From positions 134,535 to 182,497 of the forward strand of contig BJOX01000020.1 in the NCBI GenBank assembly GCA_009731375.1: DNA of 47,963 bases, in the 5' to 3' direction. The notes under the pieces are model-generated. The model was not told the origin of the DNA. It searched no databases and worked only from the letters and a program-made list of their open reading frames with translations. The position numbers and the translations under genes were made by a program. Below, piece after piece: positions 10,408 to 20,293 of the stretch (positions within the stretch are counted from its first letter, which is position 1; every line of letters starts with the position of its first letter). The stretch is from Paulinella micropora (Eukaryota; Cercozoa; Imbricatea; Euglyphida).

Positions 10408-10734
10408 NNNNNNNNNNNNNNNNNNNNNNNNNNNNNNNNNNNNNNNNNNNNNNNNNNNNNNNNNNNNNNNNNNNNNNNNNNNNNNNNNNNNNNNNNNNNN
10501 NNNNNNNNNNNNNNNNNNNNNNNNNNNNNNNNNNNNNNNNNNNNNNNNNNNNNNNNNNNNNNNNNNNNNNNNNNNNNNNNNNNNNNNNNNNNNNNNNNNN
10601 NNNNNNNNNNNNNNNNNNNNNNNNNNNNNNNNNNNNNNNNNNNNNNNNNNNNNNNNNNNNNNNNNNNNNNNNNNNNNNNNNNNNNNNNNNNNNNNNNNNN
10701 NNNNNNNNNNNNNNNNNNNNNNNNNNNNNNNNNN
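10408..10734. other. Assembly gap (327 N)
   Basis: Run of N inside the minisatellite/GA-repeat intron. True length is unknown and is probably a collapsed repeat. Confidence 1.
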
Positions 10735-10922
10735 GAGGGGGTGTTCTACCAAATTACAGAGAGAGGGAGAGACATAGAGAGAGAAAGAGAAAGAAAGAGA
10801 GAGAGAGAGAGAGATAGAAGTTTGGGATGATCTGGTCCTAAGGTAGGGGGTGGTAAGGTAGGGGGTGTCCTAAGGTAGGGGGGTGTCCTTGACAAGTACA
10901 GAGAGGGAGAGAGAGAGAGAGA
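10735..10922. repeat. GA microsatellite and 17-bp minisatellite, intronic
   Basis: (GA)n tracts plus three or four copies of TAAGGTAGGGGGTGTCC. A flanking segment AGTTTGGGATGATCTGG (10818-10836) is also present at 10340-10358, showing a higher-order repeat of minisatellite, spacer and GA tract. Confidence 0.9.
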
Positions 10923-10926
10923 GTAC

Positions 10927-11733
10927 CTGGCGTCCTTGATGATGGGAGGGTCATAGTTCCCAAGTACCAAAACGTCTGGGTAGTTGGGCTTGGTCGTACG
11001 CTTAGCTGCGCACACAGCATACACACACCATACATCGCAGTGATCCCTCCCTCTCCCCAACAGCCATCCATCAAACAGCGCAGTGCGGCACAACAAGCAA
11101 GGAAAGGAAGAAAGAGAGACCGAAATGGGAAAGACGGGATGTGAGCAGACGCTTAGCCCCTAAAAGCTCCAGTCCGAACAACTAAAGCAGGGGATCCACA
11201 AGTTAGGGGGTGCTTAGAGAAAGAGAAAGAGAGAGAGAGAGAGGGAGACAGAGAGAGAGAGAGAGAGAGGGAGACACAGAGAGAGAGAGACTCACCCCTG
11301 AACAATAGACAGGGCGGTTGCCACAGTTACGGCACCCCAGTTGCCCAGCGGTGCGTAATCGCCTCCGAAGAAAGAATGCACCACTGCACACAATGCCAAT
11401 ACCAAACAAAGACATAATACATGCATACACACATACATACATATCAACATACCGTGGTTTGTTACTTGATCCGTTCTCAAGGCCTCCTGTTGAGACACAC
11501 TGTCTTTGAATTCTTTCATGGTCGCGAACCTGATAATAGCACCTATAACAAAGTAGTAGTGATTCTAAGAAAGAACAAGAAAGAAGCAACAACGAAAAAA
11601 AGGGGACTGACCTGTCAAGGGGTGTGCTGCCCCACTTTTTTTCACCGGCTCAGCCTGGACACATGGCGGTAGCTGGTCCCATGGCTCAAAAAGGTAGGGA
11701 TAGTCCTTATACAACCAATCCGGGATCTTACCC
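10927..11733 (-). CDS. Host gene exons, unidentified protein (partial)
   Basis: Four short minus-strand exon candidates have GT-AG borders: 11733-11612 (GKIPDWLYKDYPYLFEPWDQ), 11564-11453 (NHYYFVIGAIIRFATMKEF), 11383-11296 (HSFFGGDYAPLGNWGAVTVA) and 11005-10927 (NYPDVLVLGNYDPPIIKDA). The middle exons are hydrophobic, suggesting a membrane protein, and I do not recognise the family. The junction between the second and third exons is in phase; the others do not reconcile without an indel or a missed exon. Introns hold CT tracts and the 17-bp minisatellite. The intron upstream of 11733 contains the gypsy element. Confidence 0.45.
11203..11292. repeat. GA microsatellite in intron
   Basis: AGTTAGGGGGTGCTTAG (a diverged minisatellite unit) is followed by interrupted (GA)n with GGGAGACA interruptions, ending just before the donor of the exon at 11296. 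Confidence 0.9.
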
Positions 11734-11809
11734 CTACAAGGGAGAAAGAGAGAGACAGACTGATAAGAGCGAGAAAGACTGATATGAGACTAAGAGGGGA
11801 GTAGGTAAG

Positions 11810-11863
11810 GTCAGGTAGGGGGTGTCCTACGGTAGGGGGTCTCCTAAGGTAGGGGGTGTCACA
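11810..11863. repeat. 17-bp minisatellite at the gypsy/intron border
   Basis: Three units (GTAGGGGGTGTCCTACG, GTAGGGGGTCTCCTAAG and similar) lie immediately next to the 3' end of the integrase frame (stop at 11864). Confidence 0.9.
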
Positions 11864-12424
11864 TTAGAGCTGACTCTTCTTGCAGTAGGTCCTCAGAGCC
11901 GACTTGAGCGGTCTATGCACCCGCTCAATCTTGCCATTTGCCCTCGGATTGTACGGTGTAACGTACTGCCAGTGAACCCCGTAAAACTGTGCGAGCCTTT
12001 CCATCAGCTCGTTGTCAAAGGCTGGCCCCTTATCTGAGCAGATCGTCTTGGGGACCCCTACCACACATAGGATTCGATCGATCAGCTCCCTGGCTGTCGT
12101 CTCTGCCGTTGTGTCAGGCACCGGTATCGCCCAAACGTAATTGCTCGCCCTATCAATGACCGTCATCAAGAACTTATCCTTCGCCGGCCCCACCGGCGGC
12201 AACGGCCCCACCTGGTCCACATGCAGGAACTCAAAGAGCCTTTCCAGCAATGTAAATTTCCCCACCGGGATTTTCCCTTCCACTGGGTGTTTTTTTGTTC
12301 AACTGACAGGTCGTGCAGCCCTTGACCCTCTCCTTGATGAACTTATCCATTCCTTCCCATCAGAACCTCCTTTGATAATCCACTGCGTCCTCTGCACCCG
12401 GGTGATTAATTACTGGTTTGCTCC
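11864..12424 (-). pseudogene. pol: Ty3/gypsy integrase (3' part of pol)
   Basis: The minus strand from 12283 to 11864 encodes the rve integrase core: HVDQVGPLPPVG (first Asp), ICSDKGPAFDNEL (second Asp) and NGKIERVHRPLK (Glu). Upstream, interrupted by a TGA near 12357, is the HHCC zinc-binding region (NHPGAEDAVDYQRR ... VKGCTTCQLNK). The Cys pair and the DDE triad are intact but the frame is broken and a C-terminal domain or LTR is missing. It catalyses strand transfer of LTR-element cDNA. It lies inside a host intron. Confidence 0.9.
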
Positions 12425-12535
12425 GGGCTTCGCCCGGAGTTAACCGCCGTTAAAGTTCCGAGGAGAAGTTTCGTTTTTACGGTAGCCCGGTCGGCACGGC
12501 GTAGCCGTGCCGGCGGAGCCGGCACGTGTTTGATC
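12418..12535. repeat. GC-rich short palindromes
   Basis: CTCCGGGCTTCGCCCGGAG (12421-12439) is a perfect 7-bp stem with a CTTCG loop. It is followed at about 12490-12526 by GGCACGGCGTAGCCGTGCC and GTGCCGGCGGAGCCGGCAC-type stems. Three hairpins lie within 110 bp. Confidence 0.85.
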
Positions 12536-13273
12536 CGGCGTCAGGTTTGGCCTACGTTGGAAAGTTGGGAAGATCGGAAGATCTTCCCAACTTTCAAACT
12601 CCCGCCCACCCTTCCCTTGTTTTGTTTTGGTTTGTCCTTTGCTTCTGTCTGCTCTGGACTTCTGGTGGCGTTCTGGTGATCGCTGGTGGCCTCCGCTGCT
12701 TCCGCTCGCTCCGCCTTTGATGCGTCTCCCTTGGACTGCTTTGGTGCTACCTTCGGTTGTTGCCGTGAACAACTAGTCACTAGGTTGGCCTGCTCGTCGT
12801 GCTTGGTGCCTTCCCTCGTTTAGTGTAGGTTTGTTCCGGTCTAAGGGATTGTTCCGTCACTCTAAGGTTAGTCTGCCGTCCGCTCTCCCCTCCTCCGCCC
12901 GGTTTCTCTGTCCGGCTTTAATGGATAGTATTTTTTCCGCCTTTTGTTTTACCCTTCCACTATCCCCTCCTCCACCCGGTCTTCTTAGTTGACAAGTAGA
13001 GCGTGCCGGTTTTTTTGTAAAGTTCGGTTTCAGTACTCAAGTTTTTCGGTGCGGCTGTCTTTGTCCCGAGTGGACATCAGAGCCGCCAACTGTTAGTGTT
13101 TTGTAAACTTGAGTCCTGAATTATTTGAGCCTAGCCCCTTTCCCTCCACACTACTCCGACGAGTTCGGAAGGTTTAGGCCAATAAAGCTTTTCTGTTCTC
13201 ATTCTAAGTAAATTCGAAACTACGATTCGGAAACTTTAACCAACGGGACCACGTGCGACGCTACGTAGATCAT
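12425..13273 (-). mobile_element. Insertion splitting the gypsy pol; LTR/leader/gag-start-like
   Basis: About 850 bp separates the pol spacer frame (ends 13274) from the integrase zinc region. On the minus strand it looks like an LTR ending ...CACTAACA (about 13095), followed after two bases by TGGCGGCTCTGATG, a plausible tRNA primer-binding site, and then a leader. A Lys/Gln/Glu-rich frame starts at ATG 12780 (MTSCSRQQPKVAPKQ), resembling a gag N terminus. It ends in GC-rich palindromes. Read as a truncated nested LTR element; this is an inference. Confidence 0.4.
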
Positions 13274-16200
13274 CTATCTCAGTTTGGCCGGGACCCATAA
13301 GACCCACTTCTCCGGGTTCTTGGCCGTCTCTGCCGTCTTACCCATATACCAAAGGAGGCCATCCCGCCATGCCAGAGTTTTCAGCTGTGACCGGATCTTC
13401 TCCTTCAGCAACAGCTCGTCCCCTGCCAAAAAGTGCTGGATCAAGTCCTTGTACTGTTCATCGGCCCTCTGACACTGTCTCCATGCCTCCATCGACGCGA
13501 TACGCACTGTACCGTCCTCTACCTGGATTCCCACTCGAGGCCTGGAATCCGGCTCCGACCCTTCCGAAGCCCCCACCGGCTCTAACGAGGTCACCCCCGG
13601 TTCTGGAGCCGTTTCCACGCCCGGGTCTTCCACGTAGGTTCGGACGGCCGGTGCCGCGTGCGCTTGGCAACAGTAGCACTCATGCTCCGCCTTATCCTCA
13701 TCCAGAATAGCGGCCTTATCGGCCTCATATTCCTTCAGGCGTTGCACGGCCTCCTCCGCAAAGTGCTCCCTACAGCACTCTGCTTGGCCAACCTCCCGTT
13801 CCAACTGAGACATCATGACCCTCCTGTATTCAACCTTTTTTGCCTCCATCACCCGAGGCTCCTTTCGGCTAGACCCCGGGTGAGCCTTATCGGCATAGAA
13901 GATCATGTTCGCCGGCAAGATATCCTTTTGATCCTTCCTCAACGCCAAGTCCTCGAACTCGTCCATCTGCTGCATCGCAGCCAGACATGCGGATGGAGTT
14001 GAGTAATTGACCCTCACAATGAGTCGGCGACAATATTCTTCTTGCCGGGAATATATTTGACGGTGAAGTCATAACACGACAGCAAGGCCTGCCACCTGGC
14101 CAGCCTGCCCGTGCAATCGTTCGTCATCAACCACATAAGGTTCTGGTGGTCCGTCCTTACCACGATATCCCGTGACCCCCATAAGTATTCTCTGAGCCTT
14201 TTAAACGACCAAACCACCGCCAAGGCCTCCCTCTGCCTCGTACAGTAGTTCTGCTCTGCCTTATTGAGCTTTCGGCTCAAGTACATGATCGGCCTTAAGA
14301 CCCCCCTATCATCGTATTGCTGTAGGACCGCTCCGACCGCGTACTTAGACGCATAAGTGTCCAGCACATACTGTTTATCCACATCCGGCATCATCAAGAT
14401 GCAATCCTTGTTGAACTTGGGATCACGAGTCAACATTTCTTTAATGAACTCGAACGTCTCCTCCTGGTTAGTCCATTCCCGTATATCGCCTTTCAAGTAC
14501 AGCTCTCTCAACGGCTTAACCGTATCCGACCAATTCGGAAAGAACTGACTGTAATATTGCGCAAGCGCAATGAAGGAGAACAACTCTGACCGCGTCTGAG
14601 GCCGCTTAATGCCTTCCACAGCATCCCTCTTCTTAGCTACAATCGCTACCGTCCCGTTCGAGATATCATATCCTAGGTATGTAACCTGTCGGGTGCCAAA
14701 CTGGCACTTGTCCATGTTCACCTTGAGACCAAACTCTCTCACCCGTCGGAAAACATCCTGGATGTGGGCCAGATGTTCGTCCATGGTATTGGAGTAGATA
14801 ATAATATCATCTATGTAACAGAAAGCGTAATCCTCCGCCTCCTGCCCATATTTCTCCATAAACCCACCTGCCATCCTCAAACTGGCGTCCGAGCATCTTC
14901 TGTATTGCTGCCTGAAATATGCCCGGTGAGTTCCTCAGACCCATCAGCAATACCTTCCATTGGTATAGCGTCATCCCCACCACAAACGCTGTAAGCCATC
15001 TGCTCTTCGTACTGAGCGGGATATACCAGAACCCATTCTTGAGGTCCAAAACCGAGTAATATTTCGCGTGTTTCAACTTGCGCATACAGTCATCGATCTT
15101 AGGTAGCGGATACCGCTCACCCTCGATGATCTTGTTTGCCCGATAGTAACTCACACAAAATCTCAGTGGCCCATCTGGCTTCGGAACCATGCGCACATGA
15201 GACGAATCGGGGAGTCCGAAAACTCCGTGAAATCATCAGCCTGTAGCTCCTTTGCCTTCCCCTGGGCAATGCTCTCCTCCGTACGGCCCAGACTAGACCT
15301 CCTAGAGGCAGGCGTGATATTCCCCCGGTTTCTTCCTGAAATGAGCCTCAAATGCTTGACCGTGCCCGGTCTAGGCGGATCCAAGATCTCCTTTTCCTTG
15401 GCCATCACCTCCTGAAGGCACTTGAGATCTTCCTCACTTCCTTCCCAACCCGCCCGCATTTGAGCCATGCTCCCGTCCCATGACTGGGCGTCTCTCCGAC
15501 CCTTCAGGCCGGGCGCCTCCGCCATGTCCATCCACGCATCCTCCACCAGGCAACCCTCGGAGGGCATCTCTACCTCCTTCTGGTGAAACTTGACTTCCGG
15601 AAACTCATCCCACTCACTCAGATCCGCCATTCGATCCACAATCAAGGCGTACTGAATGGGTGCCTTCTTGGTATAAAACCCCGTGAAGCATGCCAACGCC
15701 TGCTCACGTATCTTCTGAAGGTCACAACCCTTAAGTGAGTTCCGATATGTCAGCCCTTGTGCCCTAGTGCCCAATCTCCAAGCAATCACCAAATGTTGCT
15801 TCCTAGACGGCACTGGGACCGGGTGATCCACCATCCGGCCCAAAACCTCATCCGCCCATAGAGCCTTGTCATGGAACGGTATGAAAATAGAGAACGGTTT
15901 GTCACCCCCGAAATACTTCGTGAGCAACTTCGCCGTCTCCTCCGAATAAGAGGTTTGTCACCCCACCTGTTCCCCACGAAACCCCAAAATCCAGTCCTTC
16001 GTTCCTTCCGTTGAAACACGCATCGACATAAACGGTTCAAACAACTGCCTATTGGCCTGTGATTCCTTTGCATGGAAGCAGTACCGGTTCTGAAGGAACA
16101 CGTAAGGCTCCTTCTTCCCATCCCTGAACCTATCCATCCCTGCCTCCATGTCCATGTTATGTTCTTCCAAAGTGTAGGCCATAATCTGGGCACACCGGCC

Positions 16201-16568
16201 CTGAATTAAGTCCTCCACCGTTGCCCTTTCCCACAGTCGAATAACCTTTCTAGCCCTCCCCGCCAACCCGCGGTTATCCGGCTCGAAATCCCTATAATAA
16301 TTGTCCAACGCTGGGTGCTGATATGGCTTCGGTATGATCAACTGCACCCTTGCGCTTCGCGCAATTGCGTGTGAGTCACCGCCCTTGGTCGTGCAGTGTT
16401 TAGTGAACGATACCGCGTAAGTATCCGTATGGAAGAGAGGACCCGAACTGCCGTCCGCCCCCTCACCATATCCTCCGCGTCATCATCACTAATTCCATAG
16501 TGCACCAATCCCGACCGGCAGTCAATCAACGTACTCATCTTAATGAGCTGTTTGAATCCAAACCGCAA
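13274..16568 (-). pseudogene. pol: Ty3/gypsy gag-pol remnant: protease-like, RT and RNase H
   Basis: Reading on the minus strand there is a protease-like start (STLIDCRSGLVHYGIS, about 16530-16485), then long gag/pol spacer segments (16347-15958, 15927-15163). RT follows (15196-14807: MVPKPDGPLRFCV, VLDLKNGFWYIPL; then 14880-: CYIDDIIIYSNT with the YxDD core). RNase H comes next (LDTYASKYAVGAVLQQ, VRTDHQNLMWL), then a spacer frame with a Cys/His motif (14017-13274). Frame breaks occur at about 15940, 15190 and 14875. Order RT-RNaseH-IN identifies Ty3/gypsy. The copy is degraded and no flanking LTR pair was found by eye. Confidence 0.85.
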
Positions 16569-17472
16569 GCATTATCAGGGCAGACATAGAACTGAATGTC
16601 ATAGGACTTACTCGAGTAGAGTTCCATGGCTAACACCATGGTCCCCCTCCGCTCTCGCCTTCCCATTCGTTCCCTCTATGCCCCCCCCTCATCGGCAACA
16701 TATTCCGTCCAACCACGCCTTTATTGCCGCCACGAATCTTGCCCCCGCGATATATTAAAATTAGCCAACGTATCGTTAGCCGATTATCGCATACCCACTC
16801 AAAGTTCACAAGGTAAACCTCAGCAACCCATAGGCATCATGTTGCCGCCGGGTAGCCCGCTCATCTCTAGGCGCAGAGTCCTCCATCGGCGGATAACACT
16901 GAGAACAAAAGTGTAGCATCATACACTCCGCTCGCTCGGTTCGACAGCCCGCTTTTAATGCCTCCCTTAGTGGCTAAAAAGTCCGAGACTTCCAATATGC
17001 AATCATGATTGACATATATGCTTATCGAAACCGTCGATGTTTTCCGCCTTTATTGTCTTTTCCTTCCCACTGCTCCTTCAGCTATGTCATAGCTGTCCAA
17101 GTAACTGAAATCTGATACGCAGCCATAGATGTCCGAATGGCTTTACCATCATGTCCCTCCATATTCATAGAGTGCGTCCCACACCGTATAGATTTCAGTG
17201 ACAGTCCTTCCAGCCGGCTACAAAACCATTCAATTCAGTACGGTAATCACTTCGAAATCCATAGTGACATCCCATCACTAAGTCCATAGTGACATCCGTC
17301 ACTTCCGTAGTGACATCCAGGCCAGTCACCTCCTTCTTCAAAGCGTATCGTCGAATATCAGCCAACCGGTTGCCGAAAGAAAGGATAAGATAATTTCTTT
17401 TTTAATCATAACTTATGTATTAATAACCACTCAGTCAGTCTCCTCAGTGTGACCAAACCAATGAATGTATTA
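16569..17472. other. Unassigned region 5' of the gypsy remnant
   Basis: No convincing gene. It may be degraded gag or LTR sequence of the gypsy element. It holds a short tandem repeat at 17256-17313, three copies around TCCATAGTGACATCC. Confidence 0.4.
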
Positions 17473-17955
17473 ACACATTTCCAATGCAATCCAATGCAAT
17501 CCGATGCAATCCAATGCAATCCAATGCAATCCAATGCAATCCAATGCAGTCCCATGCAATCCCATGCAATCAAATGCAATCCAATGTATTCCAATGCATT
17601 CCAATGCAATCCAATGCAATCCAATGCATTCCAATGCATTCCAATGCATTCCAATGCAATCAAATGCAATCAAATGCAATCCAATGCAATCCAATACAAT
17701 CCAATGCAATCCAATGCAATCCAATGCAATCCCATCCATTCCAATGCAATCCAATGCATTCCAATGCAATCCAATGCAATCCAATGCATTCCAATGCATT
17801 CCAATGCAATCCAATGCATTCCAATGCATTCCAATGCATTCCAATGCAATCCCAATGCAATCCCAATGCAATTCCGATGCATTCCGATGCAATCCAATGC
17901 AATCCAATGCATTCCAATGCATTCCAATGCAATCCCAATGCAATCCAATGCATCG
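17473..17955. repeat. 10-bp minisatellite CCAATGCAAT/CCAATGCATT
   Basis: About 48 tandem 10-bp units, CCAATGCAAT with frequent CCAATGCATT variants and occasional CGATGCAAT, CCAATACAAT or an extra C near the 3' end (17850-17955). The unit has no stop codon in several frames, so long artefactual reading frames occur on both strands; I do not regard these as genes. Every unit carries CCAAT. Confidence 0.97.
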
Positions 17956-19423
17956 TAAGAGATAGAGAAGAAAGACATGCACACTCTCATCCCAGATATA
18001 AAATAAATAAATAAATAAAAGAGCTATGCTTTCCCTCCCATTCACAACAGGAGAGAAAAGAGAGACAACACGCAAGCTCACATCCTCCCACAGAGAGACA
18101 CAATGCATGCTTCCTTCCCACAAGGCCACCACAACAGAAAAGGAAACCGAGACGAAAGGCATTAATGCTCACATCCCTCCCACCGAGAGAGGAAGAGAGA
18201 GAGAGAGAGAAAGACAAAGAGCCATCCTTCCTCCCCTGACGCCTATGATTGCTGGTCGCTTCCTGCCTGTCAGCCTAACGTGCCCACTGGGTCCTTCCCT
18301 GCACCACTGACACAGGCCTCCTTCACAGCAGACCAGTTCAACCACCTGTGCATCTCACTCATCCAACCATGAGAGACAGGCAAAAGAAAAAAACATACCA
18401 TGGGTCAAAGTCAGCACCAAACCCTATCTGACTGACACACTTTTTCTACGTTAGCCACCTGTCAACTCCCCTCATCCAATTATGAGACAGGGAGACTACA
18501 GACGCAGATCAGAAGAAAGAAGACCCAGGGGCCAATGTCAGTATACCGCTGTCATGTTGATCTCCCAGGTGTCAAGGTCCAAGTTCCGAGATCAGGGTTC
18601 TTCCCTGTTTCTCCAAAACCCCCCTTAACACCTGTAGTTTCCTTTTCCTTAAACGACTGAAAACACTATCTCACACGACCAGTACTGAGTACTGATTGTC
18701 GAGAAGCTACTTAACACTCTCCCCAAGACACAGTCAACAATAGTGACTGATTGCCCCCAGAGAGTGTGTCGTTCCAAATTCCCAAACTTATGAGTTCGAA
18801 AAAGGCATAGGGACTCCAAATGTATTAAGACCGGAGGTCTTACCCTTGCGAGCTCAATAATAAAAAGGAATTTAATAATAACGTTGAACACAACTGGTTC
18901 AGAACTAACCTCCACTTCTAAAGTAGAAAGGGAAGTCAACTCTGAACCCCAAAGTCAGAGGGAAAAACCGTTAAAAACGGAGTGTCCCTTTGACAGGGTC
19001 AACTGACACGTTGCGTTACGTCCGTAACCTGCACAAATGCCAAAACATACCACAAACAACAACCCATAAGTGCAATTTCCCTTATTTAGCCATAAATTCC
19101 CAGTCACGGGAAAAAAGGCCAAATTTCATGGAATTTCCGTGAACTTTTTCCTTAACTTCAAACGGTTACTACATGTGTTGTAGAAGGATCGGGTCAACGC
19201 TATTAATGTGGGAGGTTATTCAATATGGATGCTACACAATAGTGTAATCTGCATCCTAAAAACCTTCTCCATGCAGGTAAACGGTTATGTGAATTATATT
19301 ATAGTAGATTTTAAGGTCCTATGGGATCCAAGCTTCCTAGCTTTCCTCCCATATTCCTTATCCTAAACAACATTAAAACCGGATGTATTAATCAGAACCG
19401 GAAATGTAATAAGAATTCATCTT
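17956..19423. other. Host-like intergenic region left of the Polinton
   Basis: Contains an (AAAT)n run (18000-18016), a (GA)n run (18186-18210) and otherwise unique sequence that becomes AT-rich toward 19400. No supported gene was found; open frames here are short and without recognisable domains. It may contain old retroelement sequence. Confidence 0.4.
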
Positions 19424-19429
19424 AAAATA
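19424..19429. repeat. Polinton target-site duplication, left copy
   Basis: AAAATA, identical to 40487-40492. Six-base duplications are characteristic of Polinton/Maverick integration. Confidence 0.93.
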
Positions 19430-19520
19430 AGTAGTATAGGGTGCCACTTTGGCACACTTTTTGGATACATATAGACTAAGCGACGAAACGGCTCTATCGG
19501 CTCTCCTGTTCGTCGTCTTA
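19430..19520 (+). repeat. Left terminal inverted repeat of the Polinton
   Basis: 91 bp, 90 of which match the reverse complement of 40396-40486 (one T/C difference near 19471). It starts with AG, as Polinton ends do. It contains an internal hairpin GTGCCA-CTT-TGGCAC at 19441-19455, close to the terminus where the protein primer would be attached. Confidence 0.95.
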
Positions 19521-19607
19521 ACTGATAGAAAATAACGGCTATTTAATGGTTATTTCTAACAATTAATTATTTTACATTTAAAGATAAAATAGAGACACAT
19601 ATATAAG

Positions 19608-20135
19608 ATGATGCGATTTAGAATGTCTAGAGGTTGTGTTATGGTAAAGAATAACGAAAAGAGACCAATGGTAAAAGTTCAATGGAGAGAAGGAGGAAAG
19701 GTTATGTGTAAGAGTATCTGTATTGGAAAGAAGAAATCAAAAGAGCAAGCACTAGAAGAAGCAAAGAAATATCACGAAGAAATTGTGATTCCAAGGTATG
19801 AGGAATGGAAAGTAAATTATGATAAAGAAACAAAAGAAATCAAAAAAGAAAAGAAGAAAATTTGGAAACACAAAGATTTCAAGTGTGAATGCGGCGCTGA
19901 AATACATAATGGCAACAAAGGGCGACATATGAAGTCTCAGAAACATATTTCAGCAGATTACAAAATTACGGAAAAAGAAAAACCTCCAGTTCCTCCTAGA
20001 CCAAGCAAAGAGTATATGGAGAGAATAAAGAATGAGGAGATGTCAAAGTCCAAGGATAAGGACGATAGGTGTAATATTTGCGGATACATGGAACATAACT
20101 GCCACTGCGGTTGCGGGTATGGTAAGTATTGGTAA
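19608..20135 (+). CDS. Basic zinc-finger protein, Polinton left end
   Basis: 175 aa. The N-terminal part (about residues 18-65, KVQWREGGKVMCKSICIGKKK...EEAKKYHEE) resembles the beta-strand/helix DNA-binding fold of AP2-like and integrase arm-type domains. The middle has CECGAEIHNGNKGRHMKSQKH, a C-x-C...H-x5-H zinc finger of the kind common in large DNA viruses and Polinton-like viruses. The C terminus adds CNICGYMEHNCHCGCG. A DNA-binding role near the terminus is inferred, either regulatory or in replication. An alternative ATG six codons in (MSRGC) cannot be excluded. It lies upstream of and co-oriented with the polymerase. Confidence 0.75.
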   Translation: MMRFRMSRGCVMVKNNEKRPMVKVQWREGGKVMCKSICIGKKKSKEQALEEAKKYHEEIVIPRYEEWKVNYDKETKEIKKEKKKIWKHKDFKCECGAEIHNGNKGRHMKSQKHISADYKITEKEKPPVPPRPSKEYMERIKNEEMSKSKDKDDRCNICGYMEHNCHCGCGYGKYW

Positions 20136-20293
20136 TTAAAAGGTTTGTCCGCAGAAAACACTGAATTTCCATCTAAAGACAAGGAAGGGGTCTATATATA
20201 GGGCACACGAGGCCACGAGGGGACAACCGATTGAGGCGGACAAATATTTTAATTTTATAAAATTATATTTTCCTTAATATACAATTATCAAAC
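20136..20293 (+). promoter_or_regulatory. Intergenic promoter region of the polymerase gene
   Basis: AT-rich leader with GTCTATATATAG (20189-20200) and TTCCTTAATATACAATTATCAAAC just before the ATG. No gene is visible. A TATA-type promoter is inferred. Confidence 0.4.

Noticed and set aside
10389-10830. Open frames made largely of unknown residues
   Set aside because: They are produced by the N gap.
17473-17955. Possible CRISPR-like array
   Set aside because: Units are contiguous 10-mers with no spacers and the setting is eukaryotic.
17406-18162. Long open frames on both strands through the CCAATGCAAT array (repeated NPMQSNAIQC or ALDCIGLHWN residues)
   Set aside because: They are by-products of a 10-bp repeat without stop codons; several frames are open at once and no start context or domain exists.
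18649-18939. Minus-strand 96-aa frame left of the Polinton
   Set aside because: No recognisable domain; the region looks like degraded repeat or host intergenic DNA.
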